A stretch of 64,000 bases of DNA from assembly GCA_934565795.1 (NCBI GenBank), contig CAKTIM010000002.1:62001-126000 (forward strand), in the 5' to 3' direction. Numbering within the stretch: position 1 is the first letter of the stretch; each line of letters begins with the position of its first letter. Both the position numbers and the translations under genes were made by a program. This document shows positions 51,185 to 58,972 of this stretch, piece by piece. The notes under the pieces are model-generated. The model saw nothing but the letters and a program-made list of their open reading frames with translations. It was not told where the DNA came from and did not search any database. Origin of the DNA: an uncultured Oscillospiraceae bacterium (GTDB taxonomy: Bacteria > Bacillota > Clostridia > Oscillospirales > Oscillospiraceae).

Positions 51185-51862
51185 ATGAAAACAATCTCCG
51201 TTGCCATTGACGGCCCCGCAGGTGCAGGGAAGAGTACCATTGCCCGCCGCCTTGCGGAGGAGCTGGGCTATCGCTATGTGGATACCGGGGCCATCTACCG
51301 CACCGTGGCATATTTTATGGATCTGTGGGGCGTCAGCCCCAAGGATGTGGATGGCGTGAGCCGCTACATCGACGAGCTAACGGTGGCCATCGAGTATGAT
51401 GAAAACGATGTGCAGCACATGCTGATGAACGGCATGGACGTTACCAACGATATCCGCACCCAGGATATTTCTCAGAAGGCAAGCCTGATTTCTGCCCACG
51501 CCTGTGTGCGGGAAATGCTGCTGGATATGCAGCGGGAGGTGGCCCAGAAGTATAACGTGATCATGGATGGCCGGGACATCGGCACCGTGGTGCTTCCCAA
51601 GGCAACCGTCAAGATTTTCCTGACCGCCTCTGCGGAGATTCGTGCAAAGCGGCGCTGCGACGAGCTGAATGCCAAGGGCCAGAAGGCGAACTATGCCACG
51701 GTGCTCAAGGAGATCCAGCAGCGGGATTATCAGGATTCCCACCGGGAGATTGCTCCGCTGAAAATGGCCAGGGACAGTATCAAGGTGGATACGACGGATA
51801 TGACCATTGACGAGGCGGTGGCACAAATCAAGCAGATCATCGCCGGAAAGGTTTCCGCATGA
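51185..51862 (+). CDS. cmk: Cytidylate kinase
   Basis: Phosphorylates CMP/dCMP with ATP, 225 residues. The N-terminal IDGPAGAGKSTIARRLA is the P-loop, followed by YVDTGAIYRTVAYF and IMDGRDIGTVVLP, all typical. AAAGGATG precedes the ATG at 51185; an ATG three codons upstream is less well placed. It overlaps ispH-rpsA by four bases; the cmk-ispH-rpsA string is widespread in Clostridia. Confidence 0.97.
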   Translation: MKTISVAIDGPAGAGKSTIARRLAEELGYRYVDTGAIYRTVAYFMDLWGVSPKDVDGVSRYIDELTVAIEYDENDVQHMLMNGMDVTNDIRTQDISQKASLISAHACVREMLLDMQREVAQKYNVIMDGRDIGTVVLPKATVKIFLTASAEIRAKRRCDELNAKGQKANYATVLKEIQQRDYQDSHREIAPLKMARDSIKVDTTDMTIDEAVAQIKQIIAGKVSA

Positions 51863-53796
51863 ACGTCACGGTAGCCAAAAGCGCCGGCTTCTGCTTCGGC
51901 GTGAGCCGGGCGGTGGAGCTGGTGGAGAGCGCGGCAGGGCAGGGGGGCAGAACCTTTACGCTGGGGCCGATCATCCACAACCGTCATGTGGTGGAGCGTT
52001 TTGAAAAAATGGGTGTCCGGGTGATCGGGCAGCCGGAGGAAGCGTCCCCCGGCGATACGGTGATCATCCGCTCCCACGGCGTGAGCCGGGACGTATATAA
52101 AAGGCTGGAGGCGCGGGGCGCGGCGATCATTGACGCGACCTGCCCGTTTGTAAAGCGGATTCACAAGATCGTCTCTCAGGCTGAGAAAGAGGGCAAGCTT
52201 CCCATCATCATTGGCACTCCTACTCACCCAGAGGTAGAGGGAATCGCCGGGTGGTGCGGCCGCTGCAAGGTGTTTGCAGACGTGGAGTCCCTGGAAAAAT
52301 GGGTGCAGGAAGAGGCCGTCCCGGCGGATTTGCCAGTTTGTATGGTTTCACAGACCACGTCCACAGAATTTTTGTGGAAAAAATGCGTTCAATTTGCAAA
52401 AAAACAGTTTACTTACTTGCAAACATTTGATACAATATGTAGAGCAACAGAGTGTAGGCAAAGGGAAGCATCCGAACTAAGTCAAAGATGTGAAGCAATG
52501 GTCGTTGTAGGAGATCTCAAAAGTTCCAACACAGGCCGTCTTGCGATGATTTGCCGGGAGCACTGCGATAAGGTCGTTCTGGTGGACAATGCGTCCGAGC
52601 TGAGGTCGGAGGATTTTCGCGGTGTATCTGATGTTGGAATCACTGCTGGTGCGTCGACACCGGCGTGGATTATAAAGGAGGTCAACAAGACTATGAGCGA
52701 AACTACCAATGTTGAGGCTGTGCAGGAGGAGAATTTTGCCGAGCTTCTCGAGCAGTCCATCAAAACTTTAAATACAGGAGATAAGGTTGTTGGAACCGTT
52801 ACCGGAATCGGTAATACTGAGGTTCAGGTCGATCTGGGCACCAAGCATGCCGGTTACATTCCTTATGACGAAGTCAGCACCGATTCTTCTGTAAAGCCCG
52901 AGGATGTGTTGAAGGTCGGCGACGAGATCGAGGTTTTCGTCGTCCGCGTCAACGATCAGGAGGGCACCGTGCAGCTGTCCAAGAAGAAGCTGGACGGCCT
53001 GAAGGTTTGGGATGATATGGCCAAGTACGTGGAGGATAAGACCACCATCGACGCCGTCATTACCGAAGAGAACAAGGGCGGCCTGGTCGCCAATGTGAAG
53101 GGCGTCCGGGTGTTCATCCCCGCTTCCCAGTCCGGCATTGCCAAGGGCGGCGACATGGCTTCCATGGTCGGCAAGCCCGTGCAGCTGAAGATCACCGAGG
53201 TCAACCGTGCTCGCCGCCGTGCCATCGGCTCCATCCGCGCCGTCACCTCCGAGCAGCGCAAGGCCGCTCAGGAGAAGATCTGGAGCGAGATCGAGGTTGG
53301 CAAGAAATACCACGGTACCGTGAAGTCCCTGACTTCCTATGGCGCTTTCGTGGACATCGGCGGTGTGGACGGCATGGTTCACGTTTCCGAGCTGAGCTGG
53401 AACCGCATCAAGACTCCCGCCGATGTGGTGAAGGTTGGCGACGAGATCGATGTGTACGTCATTTCTTTCGATCCTGAGAAGCACAAGATTTCCCTGGGCT
53501 ACAAGACCGACGAGATGAACCCCTGGAATCAGTTCATGAGCAAGTACAGCGTGGGCGACGTGGTCGAGGCCAAGGTCGTCAAGTTGATGACCTTTGGTGC
53601 GTTCGCCGAGATCCTGCCCGGTGTGGACGGCCTGATTCACATTTCCCAGATTTCCGACCGCCGCATTGGCAAGCCTGAGGACGTTCTGTCCGAGGGTCAG
53701 GTGGTGCAGGTGAAGATCACCGACATTGCCGAGAACAAGCGTATTTCTCTGTCCATCCGTGCTCTGCTGGAGCAGGACCCCGAGGATGCCGAGTAA
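51859..53796 (+). CDS. ispH: Fused HMBPP reductase (IspH) and ribosomal protein S1
   Basis: A 645-residue fusion. Residues 1-278 are IspH, the [4Fe-4S] enzyme that ends the non-mevalonate isoprenoid pathway; cluster cysteines lie in SAGFCFGVSRAVEL (Cys12), DATCPFVKRIH and TICRATECRQREASE. Residues 279-645 are S1, with four S1 motifs near 307-378, 390-460, 475-548 and 560-635. The fusion is known in Clostridia. A stretch around 52340-52500 is unusually AT-rich, and an internal ATG with a ribosome binding site at 52693 could make S1 alone. Confidence 0.95.
   Translation: MNVTVAKSAGFCFGVSRAVELVESAAGQGGRTFTLGPIIHNRHVVERFEKMGVRVIGQPEEASPGDTVIIRSHGVSRDVYKRLEARGAAIIDATCPFVKRIHKIVSQAEKEGKLPIIIGTPTHPEVEGIAGWCGRCKVFADVESLEKWVQEEAVPADLPVCMVSQTTSTEFLWKKCVQFAKKQFTYLQTFDTICRATECRQREASELSQRCEAMVVVGDLKSSNTGRLAMICREHCDKVVLVDNASELRSEDFRGVSDVGITAGASTPAWIIKEVNKTMSETTNVEAVQEENFAELLEQSIKTLNTGDKVVGTVTGIGNTEVQVDLGTKHAGYIPYDEVSTDSSVKPEDVLKVGDEIEVFVVRVNDQEGTVQLSKKKLDGLKVWDDMAKYVEDKTTIDAVITEENKGGLVANVKGVRVFIPASQSGIAKGGDMASMVGKPVQLKITEVNRARRRAIGSIRAVTSEQRKAAQEKIWSEIEVGKKYHGTVKSLTSYGAFVDIGGVDGMVHVSELSWNRIKTPADVVKVGDEIDVYVISFDPEKHKISLGYKTDEMNPWNQFMSKYSVGDVVEAKVVKLMTFGAFAEILPGVDGLIHISQISDRRIGKPEDVLSEGQVVQVKITDIAENKRISLSIRALLEQDPEDAE
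52408..52436 (+). promoter_or_regulatory. Possible internal promoter within ispH for the S1 part
   Basis: TTTACT (52408-52413), 17-base spacer, TACAAT (52431-52436), inside the AT-rich island of the IspH coding region and 257 bases upstream of the internal S1 start. Confidence 0.45.
52693..53796 (+). CDS. rpsA: Possible separately translated ribosomal protein S1 (internal in-frame start)
   Basis: In-frame ATG at codon 279 of the fusion, preceded by AAAGGAGG ending about 11 bases upstream. The product of 367 residues would begin MSETTNVEAVQEENFAELLE, like the N-terminus of a free S1 protein, and contain all four S1 motifs. This is an alternative product nested in the longer reading frame, not a second gene copy. 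Confidence 0.5.
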   Translation: MSETTNVEAVQEENFAELLEQSIKTLNTGDKVVGTVTGIGNTEVQVDLGTKHAGYIPYDEVSTDSSVKPEDVLKVGDEIEVFVVRVNDQEGTVQLSKKKLDGLKVWDDMAKYVEDKTTIDAVITEENKGGLVANVKGVRVFIPASQSGIAKGGDMASMVGKPVQLKITEVNRARRRAIGSIRAVTSEQRKAAQEKIWSEIEVGKKYHGTVKSLTSYGAFVDIGGVDGMVHVSELSWNRIKTPADVVKVGDEIDVYVISFDPEKHKISLGYKTDEMNPWNQFMSKYSVGDVVEAKVVKLMTFGAFAEILPGVDGLIHISQISDRRIGKPEDVLSEGQVVQVKITDIAENKRISLSIRALLEQDPEDAE

Positions 53797-53806
53797 TAGA
53801 CCGTTG

Positions 53807-53842
53807 AAAAACCGGGGCAGTATTTCTGCCTCGGTTTTTTAT
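53807..53842 (+). terminator. Terminator of ispH-rpsA
   Basis: Arms AAAAACCGGGGCAG (53807-53820) and CTGCCTCGGTTTTTT (53826-53840), five-base loop, T-run. Bases 53843-53968 hold nothing I recognise. Confidence 0.9.
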
Positions 53843-53968
53843 AGGGCAGCGCCGCGCCTTTTTCCCGGCTTTGCATCCGCCGGACGGGCGCAGGGCTTCG
53901 TGGTGATCCGAAGATGGTTTCGCGGTGCTGCCGCAGCTTTTTAATTACACAGAAAGTGAGGATTTATC

Positions 53969-54250
53969 ATGGTTAAGCACATTGTTTTGTATAATCTGAA
54001 GGAGGGCGTCGAAAAGGAGCCGACCGTGAAGATGATCGCCTCTGTCCTGGAGCCGCTGGTGGGCAAAATCCCCGGCCTGCTTCACCTGGAAATTCGCCAG
54101 ACCTATAATGGCATGGATTACGCCCTCTATTCGGAGTTTGAGAGCAAGGAGGCGCTTGCCGCCTACGCTGTCCATCCCCTTCACCTGGAGGCAAAGAAGC
54201 ATTTCTTCCACCTGCTCGGCAGCCGCGTGGCCGCCGATTATGAAGCCTGA
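53969..54250 (+). CDS. Dabb-family (stress-responsive A/B barrel) protein
   Basis: A 93-residue dimeric alpha/beta-barrel domain. MVKHIVLYNLKEG at the start, the PGLLHLEIRQTY strand, DYALYSEFESKEAL and YAVHPLHLEAKKHF match the Dabb fold. Enzymatic role unknown; related proteins act in stress or as small-molecule enzymes. GAAAGTGAGG lies upstream. It precedes an ACT-domain gene by 12 bases and may be in one transcript with it and the UPF0210 gene. Confidence 0.88.
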   Translation: MVKHIVLYNLKEGVEKEPTVKMIASVLEPLVGKIPGLLHLEIRQTYNGMDYALYSEFESKEALAAYAVHPLHLEAKKHFFHLLGSRVAADYEA

Positions 54251-54262
54251 GGAGAATGGCGC

Positions 54263-54532
54263 ATGAAGGCAATTGTTACCGTTGTGGGCCAGGATCGTGT
54301 GGGCATCATTGCGTCCGTCTGCACCCAGCTGGCAGGCTATAATGTGAACGTGCTGGACATCAGTCAGACAGTCATGCAGGGCTATTTCACAATGATGATG
54401 GCTACGGATATTTCCCAATGCACGATCCCGGTGGCCGAGCTAGCCAAGCAGATGGAAAAAGCGGGGCAGGAGATGGGCCTGTCCATCCATGTCCAGCGGG
54501 AGGATATCTTCCAGGCCATGCATCGGGTTTGA
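54263..54532 (+). CDS. ACT-domain protein (UPF0237)
   Basis: An 89-residue stand-alone ACT domain. The start MKAIVTVVGQDRVGIIASVC is the ligand-binding loop of GcvR-like ACT proteins, followed by VNVLDISQTVMQGYFTMMM. ACT domains bind amino acids and regulate metabolism. UPF0237 is commonly paired with UPF0210, as it is here nine bases downstream, so the two probably work together. The ligand is unknown. Confidence 0.93.
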   Translation: MKAIVTVVGQDRVGIIASVCTQLAGYNVNVLDISQTVMQGYFTMMMATDISQCTIPVAELAKQMEKAGQEMGLSIHVQREDIFQAMHRV

Positions 54533-54541
54533 GGGGTCACT

Positions 54542-55900
54542 ATGCTGAATCAGAAAGACATTCTGGAAACCCAGGCGATGATCGAGAAGCAGCACCTGGA
54601 TATCCGCACCATCACCATGGGCATCAGCCTGCTGGACTGCTGCGACCCCGATCTTAAAAAGTGCTGCGATAAAATTTACAAGAAAATTACCCGCCTGGCT
54701 AAAAATCTGGTTTCCGTGGGCAATGATATTGAGGCAGAATTTGGCATTCCAATTGTCAACAAGCGGATTTCCGTTACCCCCATTGCCCTTGTGGCCGGTT
54801 CCTGTGAGGCGGAGTCCTATGTGGAGATTGCCAAAACCCTGGATGCCGCTGCCAAGACCTGCGGCGTGAATTTCATCGGCGGCTTTTCGGCGCTGGTGCA
54901 GAAGGGGGCGACCACCGGCGACTGGAAGCTGATCCGCTCCATCCCGGAGGCCATGGCTGCGACAGAGCGTGTGTGCGCCAGTGTGAATATCGGCTCCACC
55001 AAGGCGGGAATCAATATGGACGCCGTGGCCGAGATGGGCAGAATCATCAAGAAAACGGCGGAGCTGACCGCATCCGACGGCTGCATGGGCTGCGCCAAGG
55101 TGGTGGTTTTTGCCAACGCGGTAGAGGATAACCCCTTTATGGCCGGTGCGTTTCACGGCGTCGGAGAGCCGGAGTGTGTGCTGAATGTGGGTGTTTCCGG
55201 CCCCGGCGTGGTTCATCATGCGCTTCAGCAGGTAAAGGGGCAGCCCTTTGACGTGGTGGCTGAAACCATTAAAAAGACCGCTTTCCAGGTCACCCGCATG
55301 GGGCAGCTGGTGGGCGTGGAGGCCTCCCGTCGGCTGGGCGTTCCCTTCGGTATCGTTGATTTGAGCCTGGCGCCGACTCCGGCGGTGGGAGACAGTGTCG
55401 CCCGAATCCTGGAGGAAATGGGCCTGGAGGTCTGCGGCACCCACGGCACCACCGCCGCGCTGGCGCTGCTGAACGACGCCGTGAAAAAGGGCGGCGTTAT
55501 GGCCTCTAACCATGTGGGCGGCCTTTCCGGCGCGTTTATCCCGGTGTCCGAGGACGAGGGAATGATTGCCGCTGCCGAGCGCGGGACGCTTGTCATTGAC
55601 AAGCTGGAGGCGATGACCTGTGTCTGCTCTGTCGGCCTGGATATGATTGCAGTGCCGGGGGATACCAGCGCAGCTACGATTTCCGCCATCATTGCGGACG
55701 AGGCCGCCATTGGCATGGTCAATACCAAGACCACCGCCGTCCGAATTATCCCGGCCCTGGGTAAATCCGTGGGCGACCGGGTGGAGCTGGGCGGCCTGCT
55801 GGGCAGCGCCCCGGTGATGCCCGTCCACAGCGAGGGCAGCGAGGCATTTATCGCCCGGGGCGGCCGCATCCCTGCACCGCTGCAGAGCCTGAAGAACTAG
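54542..55900 (+). CDS. PFL-family protein UPF0210
   Basis: A 452-residue protein of the UPF0210/DUF711 family, with a fold related to pyruvate formate-lyase but without a C-terminal glycyl-radical motif. Features include [32 protein letters not shown] and [14 protein letters not shown]. Near-universal pairing with the ACT-domain protein suggests amino-acid-linked regulation or catalysis, though the reaction is unknown. GAGGGGTCACT precedes the ATG. The stop is directly followed by repeat copy 9. Confidence 0.93.
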   Translation: MLNQKDILETQAMIEKQHLDIRTITMGISLLDCCDPDLKKCCDKIYKKITRLAKNLVSVGNDIEAEFGIPIVNKRISVTPIALVAGSCEAESYVEIAKTLDAAAKTCGVNFIGGFSALVQKGATTGDWKLIRSIPEAMAATERVCASVNIGSTKAGINMDAVAEMGRIIKKTAELTASDGCMGCAKVVVFANAVEDNPFMAGAFHGVGEPECVLNVGVSGPGVVHHALQQVKGQPFDVVAETIKKTAFQVTRMGQLVGVEASRRLGVPFGIVDLSLAPTPAVGDSVARILEEMGLEVCGTHGTTAALALLNDAVKKGGVMASNHVGGLSGAFIPVSEDEGMIAAAERGTLVIDKLEAMTCVCSVGLDMIAVPGDTSAATISAIIADEAAIGMVNTKTTAVRIIPALGKSVGDRVELGGLLGSAPVMPVHSEGSEAFIARGGRIPAPLQSLKN

Positions 55901-56060
55901 GGAGGCTCTGAATAAATCGTCTGCGTCTGTGAGCGGATCTTTTTCGTCCACCCTTCGGTATCGGAAACGGGAAATACATACAGTATTCCGCCGTTTTCGA
56001 TACCTTGATTGGCCGAAAAATCTCTCACTCACAGCCCTTGCCGATTTAATCAGAGCTTCC
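55901..56060 (+). repeat. Palindromic repeat element copy 9
   Basis: 160 bases, ends GGAGGCTCTGAATAAATCG and CCGATTTAATCAGAGCTTCC. Arms GGTATCG and CGATACC pair perfectly. It starts at the base after the UPF0210 stop. It has the same orientation as copies 1 and 3. Confidence 0.92.
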
Positions 56061-56064
56061 TTGG

Positions 56065-56079
56065 GGAACCTCTGATAGC
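56065..56079. repeat. Solo repeat end
   Basis: GGAACCTCTGATAGC, a lone family terminus four bases after copy 9, suggesting a second insertion or a deletion remnant. Confidence 0.5.
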
Positions 56080-56104
56080 CATCTAACCTGTGTTGGAGGA
56101 TGTA

Positions 56105-57298
56105 ATGGAAAGAAAGATAGATAAAGCCGGTATTTTAGATGAAAAATCCCTCTGGATTTCAGATGAAGCCTTTGCCAGATTTCAGAGCTTTTGCGGCAAG
56201 GGCCTTGGAACAAGGGTGGATGCAGTGCCGTCTGCGCAGAGTATTTTTATGAAGCAGAATCTGTCCATCGTCTTTTTCGCAACGATTCTGTTCCTGCTGA
56301 CAAATGGCCTGTACCTTGTCAAAAACATAGTGATGAAAACCATGATCCCCATTGATATGATCCCGCTGTATATGATGGTTGGGTCATGCCTGGCGATGCT
56401 GGTGTTTCTGCTATTCTATAAGAAATACGGTTCACCCCTGGCCCGGTTTGCGCTGCTTGCTTTCTATACCATGGTAATTGCAAGCGTAGCTGTTTTCATG
56501 GTTTCCTGCAACTATCACGGCATCGGCCTGTCAATTTCGATGTGCTATCTCTTTGTGATTATGATTGCGCCCACGTACCAAGCTGTTGATACCATCGTGA
56601 TATGTGCATTGATCTTTATCACCTGCTGGCTTCCTAAAATTTTCCCGTATGGAGAGAATTACAATCTCTTTAAGCATTTTCTGCTACGCTTTGCCATTGT
56701 GGTTGGCCTGATTGCGATTCGCTCCATTTTTATCCGCCAGTCCGACAACGAACGGCATATCAAGGAAATGAGCAATTCCTTCCTGACGCTGGCCTACAAC
56801 GATGTGATGACCGGCACCCTGAACAAAAAGGCGATGGAAAGCTATCGCACTTATGTCGCGGAACAGCTGGCCCCCGAAAAGGTCAGCGTGATTATTTACG
56901 ACATTGACAATTTCAAATCCTACAACGATCACTATTCCCATATAAAGGGTGACGAGGCGCTGAAGCGGATTGCCGGAAGCATCGTCCAGACGTTGGCGAA
57001 GTCCGACAGATACCTTTTCCGCTTTGGCGGTGAGGAATTTGTGGTGATCCTGCCGGATATTGCCGAGGACGAAGCCCGCCAGATTGCAAGCGAGCTTCTA
57101 AGCGCGGTGCGCGCTGCCGCTGTTCCCAGAGACGATCTGCCGGGGACGGACATTGTTACCGCCTCCTTCGGTGTTGCCTGCGGAACGGCCGAAGAGCTGA
57201 ACAGCCTTTCGATCATTACCAAGGCGGACAAGCAGCTCTATGTCAGCAAGAACAGCGGCAAGAACTGCGTTGCGGCAGGCGGCGTCATTTACCGTTGA
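56105..57298 (+). CDS. Membrane-bound diguanylate cyclase (GGDEF)
   Basis: A 397-residue protein. Residues about 55-215 hold six hydrophobic segments, a membrane sensor of unrecognised type, followed by a GGDEF domain (about 235-395). The active motif is RFGGEEF, with IIYDIDNFKSYNDHYSH and KADKQLYVSKNSGKN. The usual RxxD inhibitory site was not found upstream of the motif. It should make cyclic-di-GMP from GTP. TTGGAGG precedes the ATG at 56105. Monocistronic. Confidence 0.92.
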   Translation: MERKIDKAGILDEKSLWISDEAFARFQSFCGKGLGTRVDAVPSAQSIFMKQNLSIVFFATILFLLTNGLYLVKNIVMKTMIPIDMIPLYMMVGSCLAMLVFLLFYKKYGSPLARFALLAFYTMVIASVAVFMVSCNYHGIGLSISMCYLFVIMIAPTYQAVDTIVICALIFITCWLPKIFPYGENYNLFKHFLLRFAIVVGLIAIRSIFIRQSDNERHIKEMSNSFLTLAYNDVMTGTLNKKAMESYRTYVAEQLAPEKVSVIIYDIDNFKSYNDHYSHIKGDEALKRIAGSIVQTLAKSDRYLFRFGGEEFVVILPDIAEDEARQIASELLSAVRAAAVPRDDLPGTDIVTASFGVACGTAEELNSLSIITKADKQLYVSKNSGKNCVAAGGVIYR

Positions 57299-57314
57299 TT
57301 TATTTGGGCGTATC

Positions 57315-57356
57315 TGAAAATATCCAGCGAGAGAAAACACTCGCTGGATATTTTTT
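57315..57356. terminator. Bidirectional terminator between the GGDEF and VanW genes
   Basis: Arms AAATATCCAGCGAG (57318-57331) and CTCGCTGGATATTT (57340-57353), T-rich on the right and A-rich on the left. Confidence 0.9.
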
Positions 57357-58953
57357 ATGGCTCGTCCGTGTCGCTTTCCGCGTAGCCGGGGTTGCACCAT
57401 ACGTCCTCCAGGTAGATAGATGTATGATCCAAAACCCTGGAGATTTCCTCGTCCGTTTCGCGGTCATACCGGCAGCGGTAGGCTGCCGCGTAGGAGGGGT
57501 GGTCGTCCACCCGGTATTCCATTTTAACGTAGTAGTCCCGCTGCTCCACGCCCATGATCCGAACCTTTACAAAGCCATCGGATACCTCGGCAAGGATTTT
57601 AACAGGCAGCTCATAGTCGTTGCGCAGCTTCAGGTCGGTTGTACCCCAGTTGACGGTGGCGTCCAGTCCCAGGGGAATGTAGCTTGCGGGATAGCCGTGG
57701 TTCCGGCGTTCCACCACGGTCAGCTCGGCAAACAGAGAGCTGAGATACAGCGTGGAGGAAACCTGGCAGATTCCGCCGCCCAGCTCGTCCACCAGCTCCG
57801 TGCCGGAATAGGCAGGGGCGGGGAGATAGCCAGCCTCCCGGGTTCTCTTCCCCAGCGTCTCATTGTAGGACAGGGTCTGGCCGGGCTGTAAAATGATCCC
57901 GTTTAGCTTCTCGCAGGCCAGGCGCAGGTTTTCGTTGCGGTTTTCATTGTCTGTGTACTCTGTTTTGCAGTAGCCAAGGGTATCCTGAAACCAAGCGTCC
58001 TCCTCGCTTACCGTCGGGGGGATGTATTCCATGGATATGCGCACCGTCTGACCAGCCGGGGCGGCATCCAGTAATGCGGTGGCCTGGTCGACATCAAAGC
58101 CATAGCCGTCCGTTCCCGGAATGACCTCCAGAGTTTTGGGATCCACCCTGGGATTCTGGGCAGGGACGGTAACCTGCTGATAGACTGCATCCAAATCCAG
58201 GGGAACCGGCTCCCGTTCCTCGCCGGGAGAATCCAGCGTCACCTGGAAATTTTGCGCTTCAAATCCGGCCAGCACCCGGTCAAGTGCATCCTGTAGGTCA
58301 ACCAAATGCCCGGCGGAGCCACGGTTGAGCACCAGAGTCTGACAGTCGCCCTCCTTCAGCGCAACATTGGGCGCATCCCCCTCCAGCCAGTAGCCCGAGG
58401 GGGTGTAAACGCCGCCAAGCTCGTTGTAAAAGCCCGTCAGGGCATCCTGAATTGCCGCGCGATCCAACGAAAGCGCTAAAGAATCAGTGGAAGCCCCCTT
58501 GTCCAGTGCGGCGCGCACAGCAGTTTCCACGTCCAGGTGCGCCATGGTTACCGCAGGGGAGAGGGTGAAGCTGTGGCCGTCCACTGTGACAATCATGCTT
58601 TCCGTCTGATAGATGTCCACGACGCTCGCGCGAACGGCGGCCAGTGCCTCCTGCTCCGTCATGCTGCCAACGGGAATGCCTGCAATGGTTACGCCTGACG
58701 CAATTCTTACCTCCGGCGCGGGCGTCGGCTCCGTGGGCTGCTGCACCTGGGGCACGTCTGGCTGCGGCTGCTGCCCGGCCGGAATCAGCAGGAGCGTCAG
58801 CACCAATATTGCCAGCAGTCCGACCGCAATACAGCCGACGATTACCAGCCGACGGCCGGCAGTTTTGCTTTTCCTGCGGTAGGTTGTACGCTCGGTATCA
58901 ATTTGCCTGGGGATAGTGATCTCCTCCTTGTATCGTGGGAAAGGCTGCCGCAT
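57355..58953 (-). CDS. VanW-family protein with peptidoglycan-binding domains
   Basis: Membrane-anchored extracytoplasmic protein of up to 532 residues. One N-terminal transmembrane helix (about 36-58) is followed by two PG_binding_4-like modules (about 90-330) and a C-terminal VanW domain (about 365-480) with GQTLSYNETLGKRT and VDELGGGICQVSSTLY. It is probably involved in cell-wall processing near MltG. The only in-frame ATG lies within the terminator-like hairpin of the upstream gene and has no ribosome binding site; AAGGAGGAG 30 bases further in precedes an ATC codon, so the true start is uncertain. Confidence 0.88.
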   Translation of the reverse strand: MRQPFPRYKEEITIPRQIDTERTTYRRKSKTAGRRLVIVGCIAVGLLAILVLTLLLIPAGQQPQPDVPQVQQPTEPTPAPEVRIASGVTIAGIPVGSMTEQEALAAVRASVVDIYQTESMIVTVDGHSFTLSPAVTMAHLDVETAVRAALDKGASTDSLALSLDRAAIQDALTGFYNELGGVYTPSGYWLEGDAPNVALKEGDCQTLVLNRGSAGHLVDLQDALDRVLAGFEAQNFQVTLDSPGEEREPVPLDLDAVYQQVTVPAQNPRVDPKTLEVIPGTDGYGFDVDQATALLDAAPAGQTVRISMEYIPPTVSEEDAWFQDTLGYCKTEYTDNENRNENLRLACEKLNGIILQPGQTLSYNETLGKRTREAGYLPAPAYSGTELVDELGGGICQVSSTLYLSSLFAELTVVERRNHGYPASYIPLGLDATVNWGTTDLKLRNDYELPVKILAEVSDGFVKVRIMGVEQRDYYVKMEYRVDDHPSYAAAYRCRYDRETDEEISRVLDHTSIYLEDVWCNPGYAESDTDEP

Positions 58954-58972
58954 CGGAATGCAGCAGCCATTG
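58943..58972 (-). terminator. Hairpin after the U32 peptidase gene, overlapping the VanW start
   Basis: On the minus strand GGCTGCTGCAT-TCCG-ATGCGGCAGCC (10 of 11 pairs) followed by TTTCCC. A weak terminator or attenuator between the two genes. Confidence 0.5.

Noticed and set aside
53843..53968. Possible second hairpin or leader before the Dabb gene
   Set aside because: Pairings such as GCAGCG/CGCGGTGCTGC are partial and I could not define a stable or known structure.
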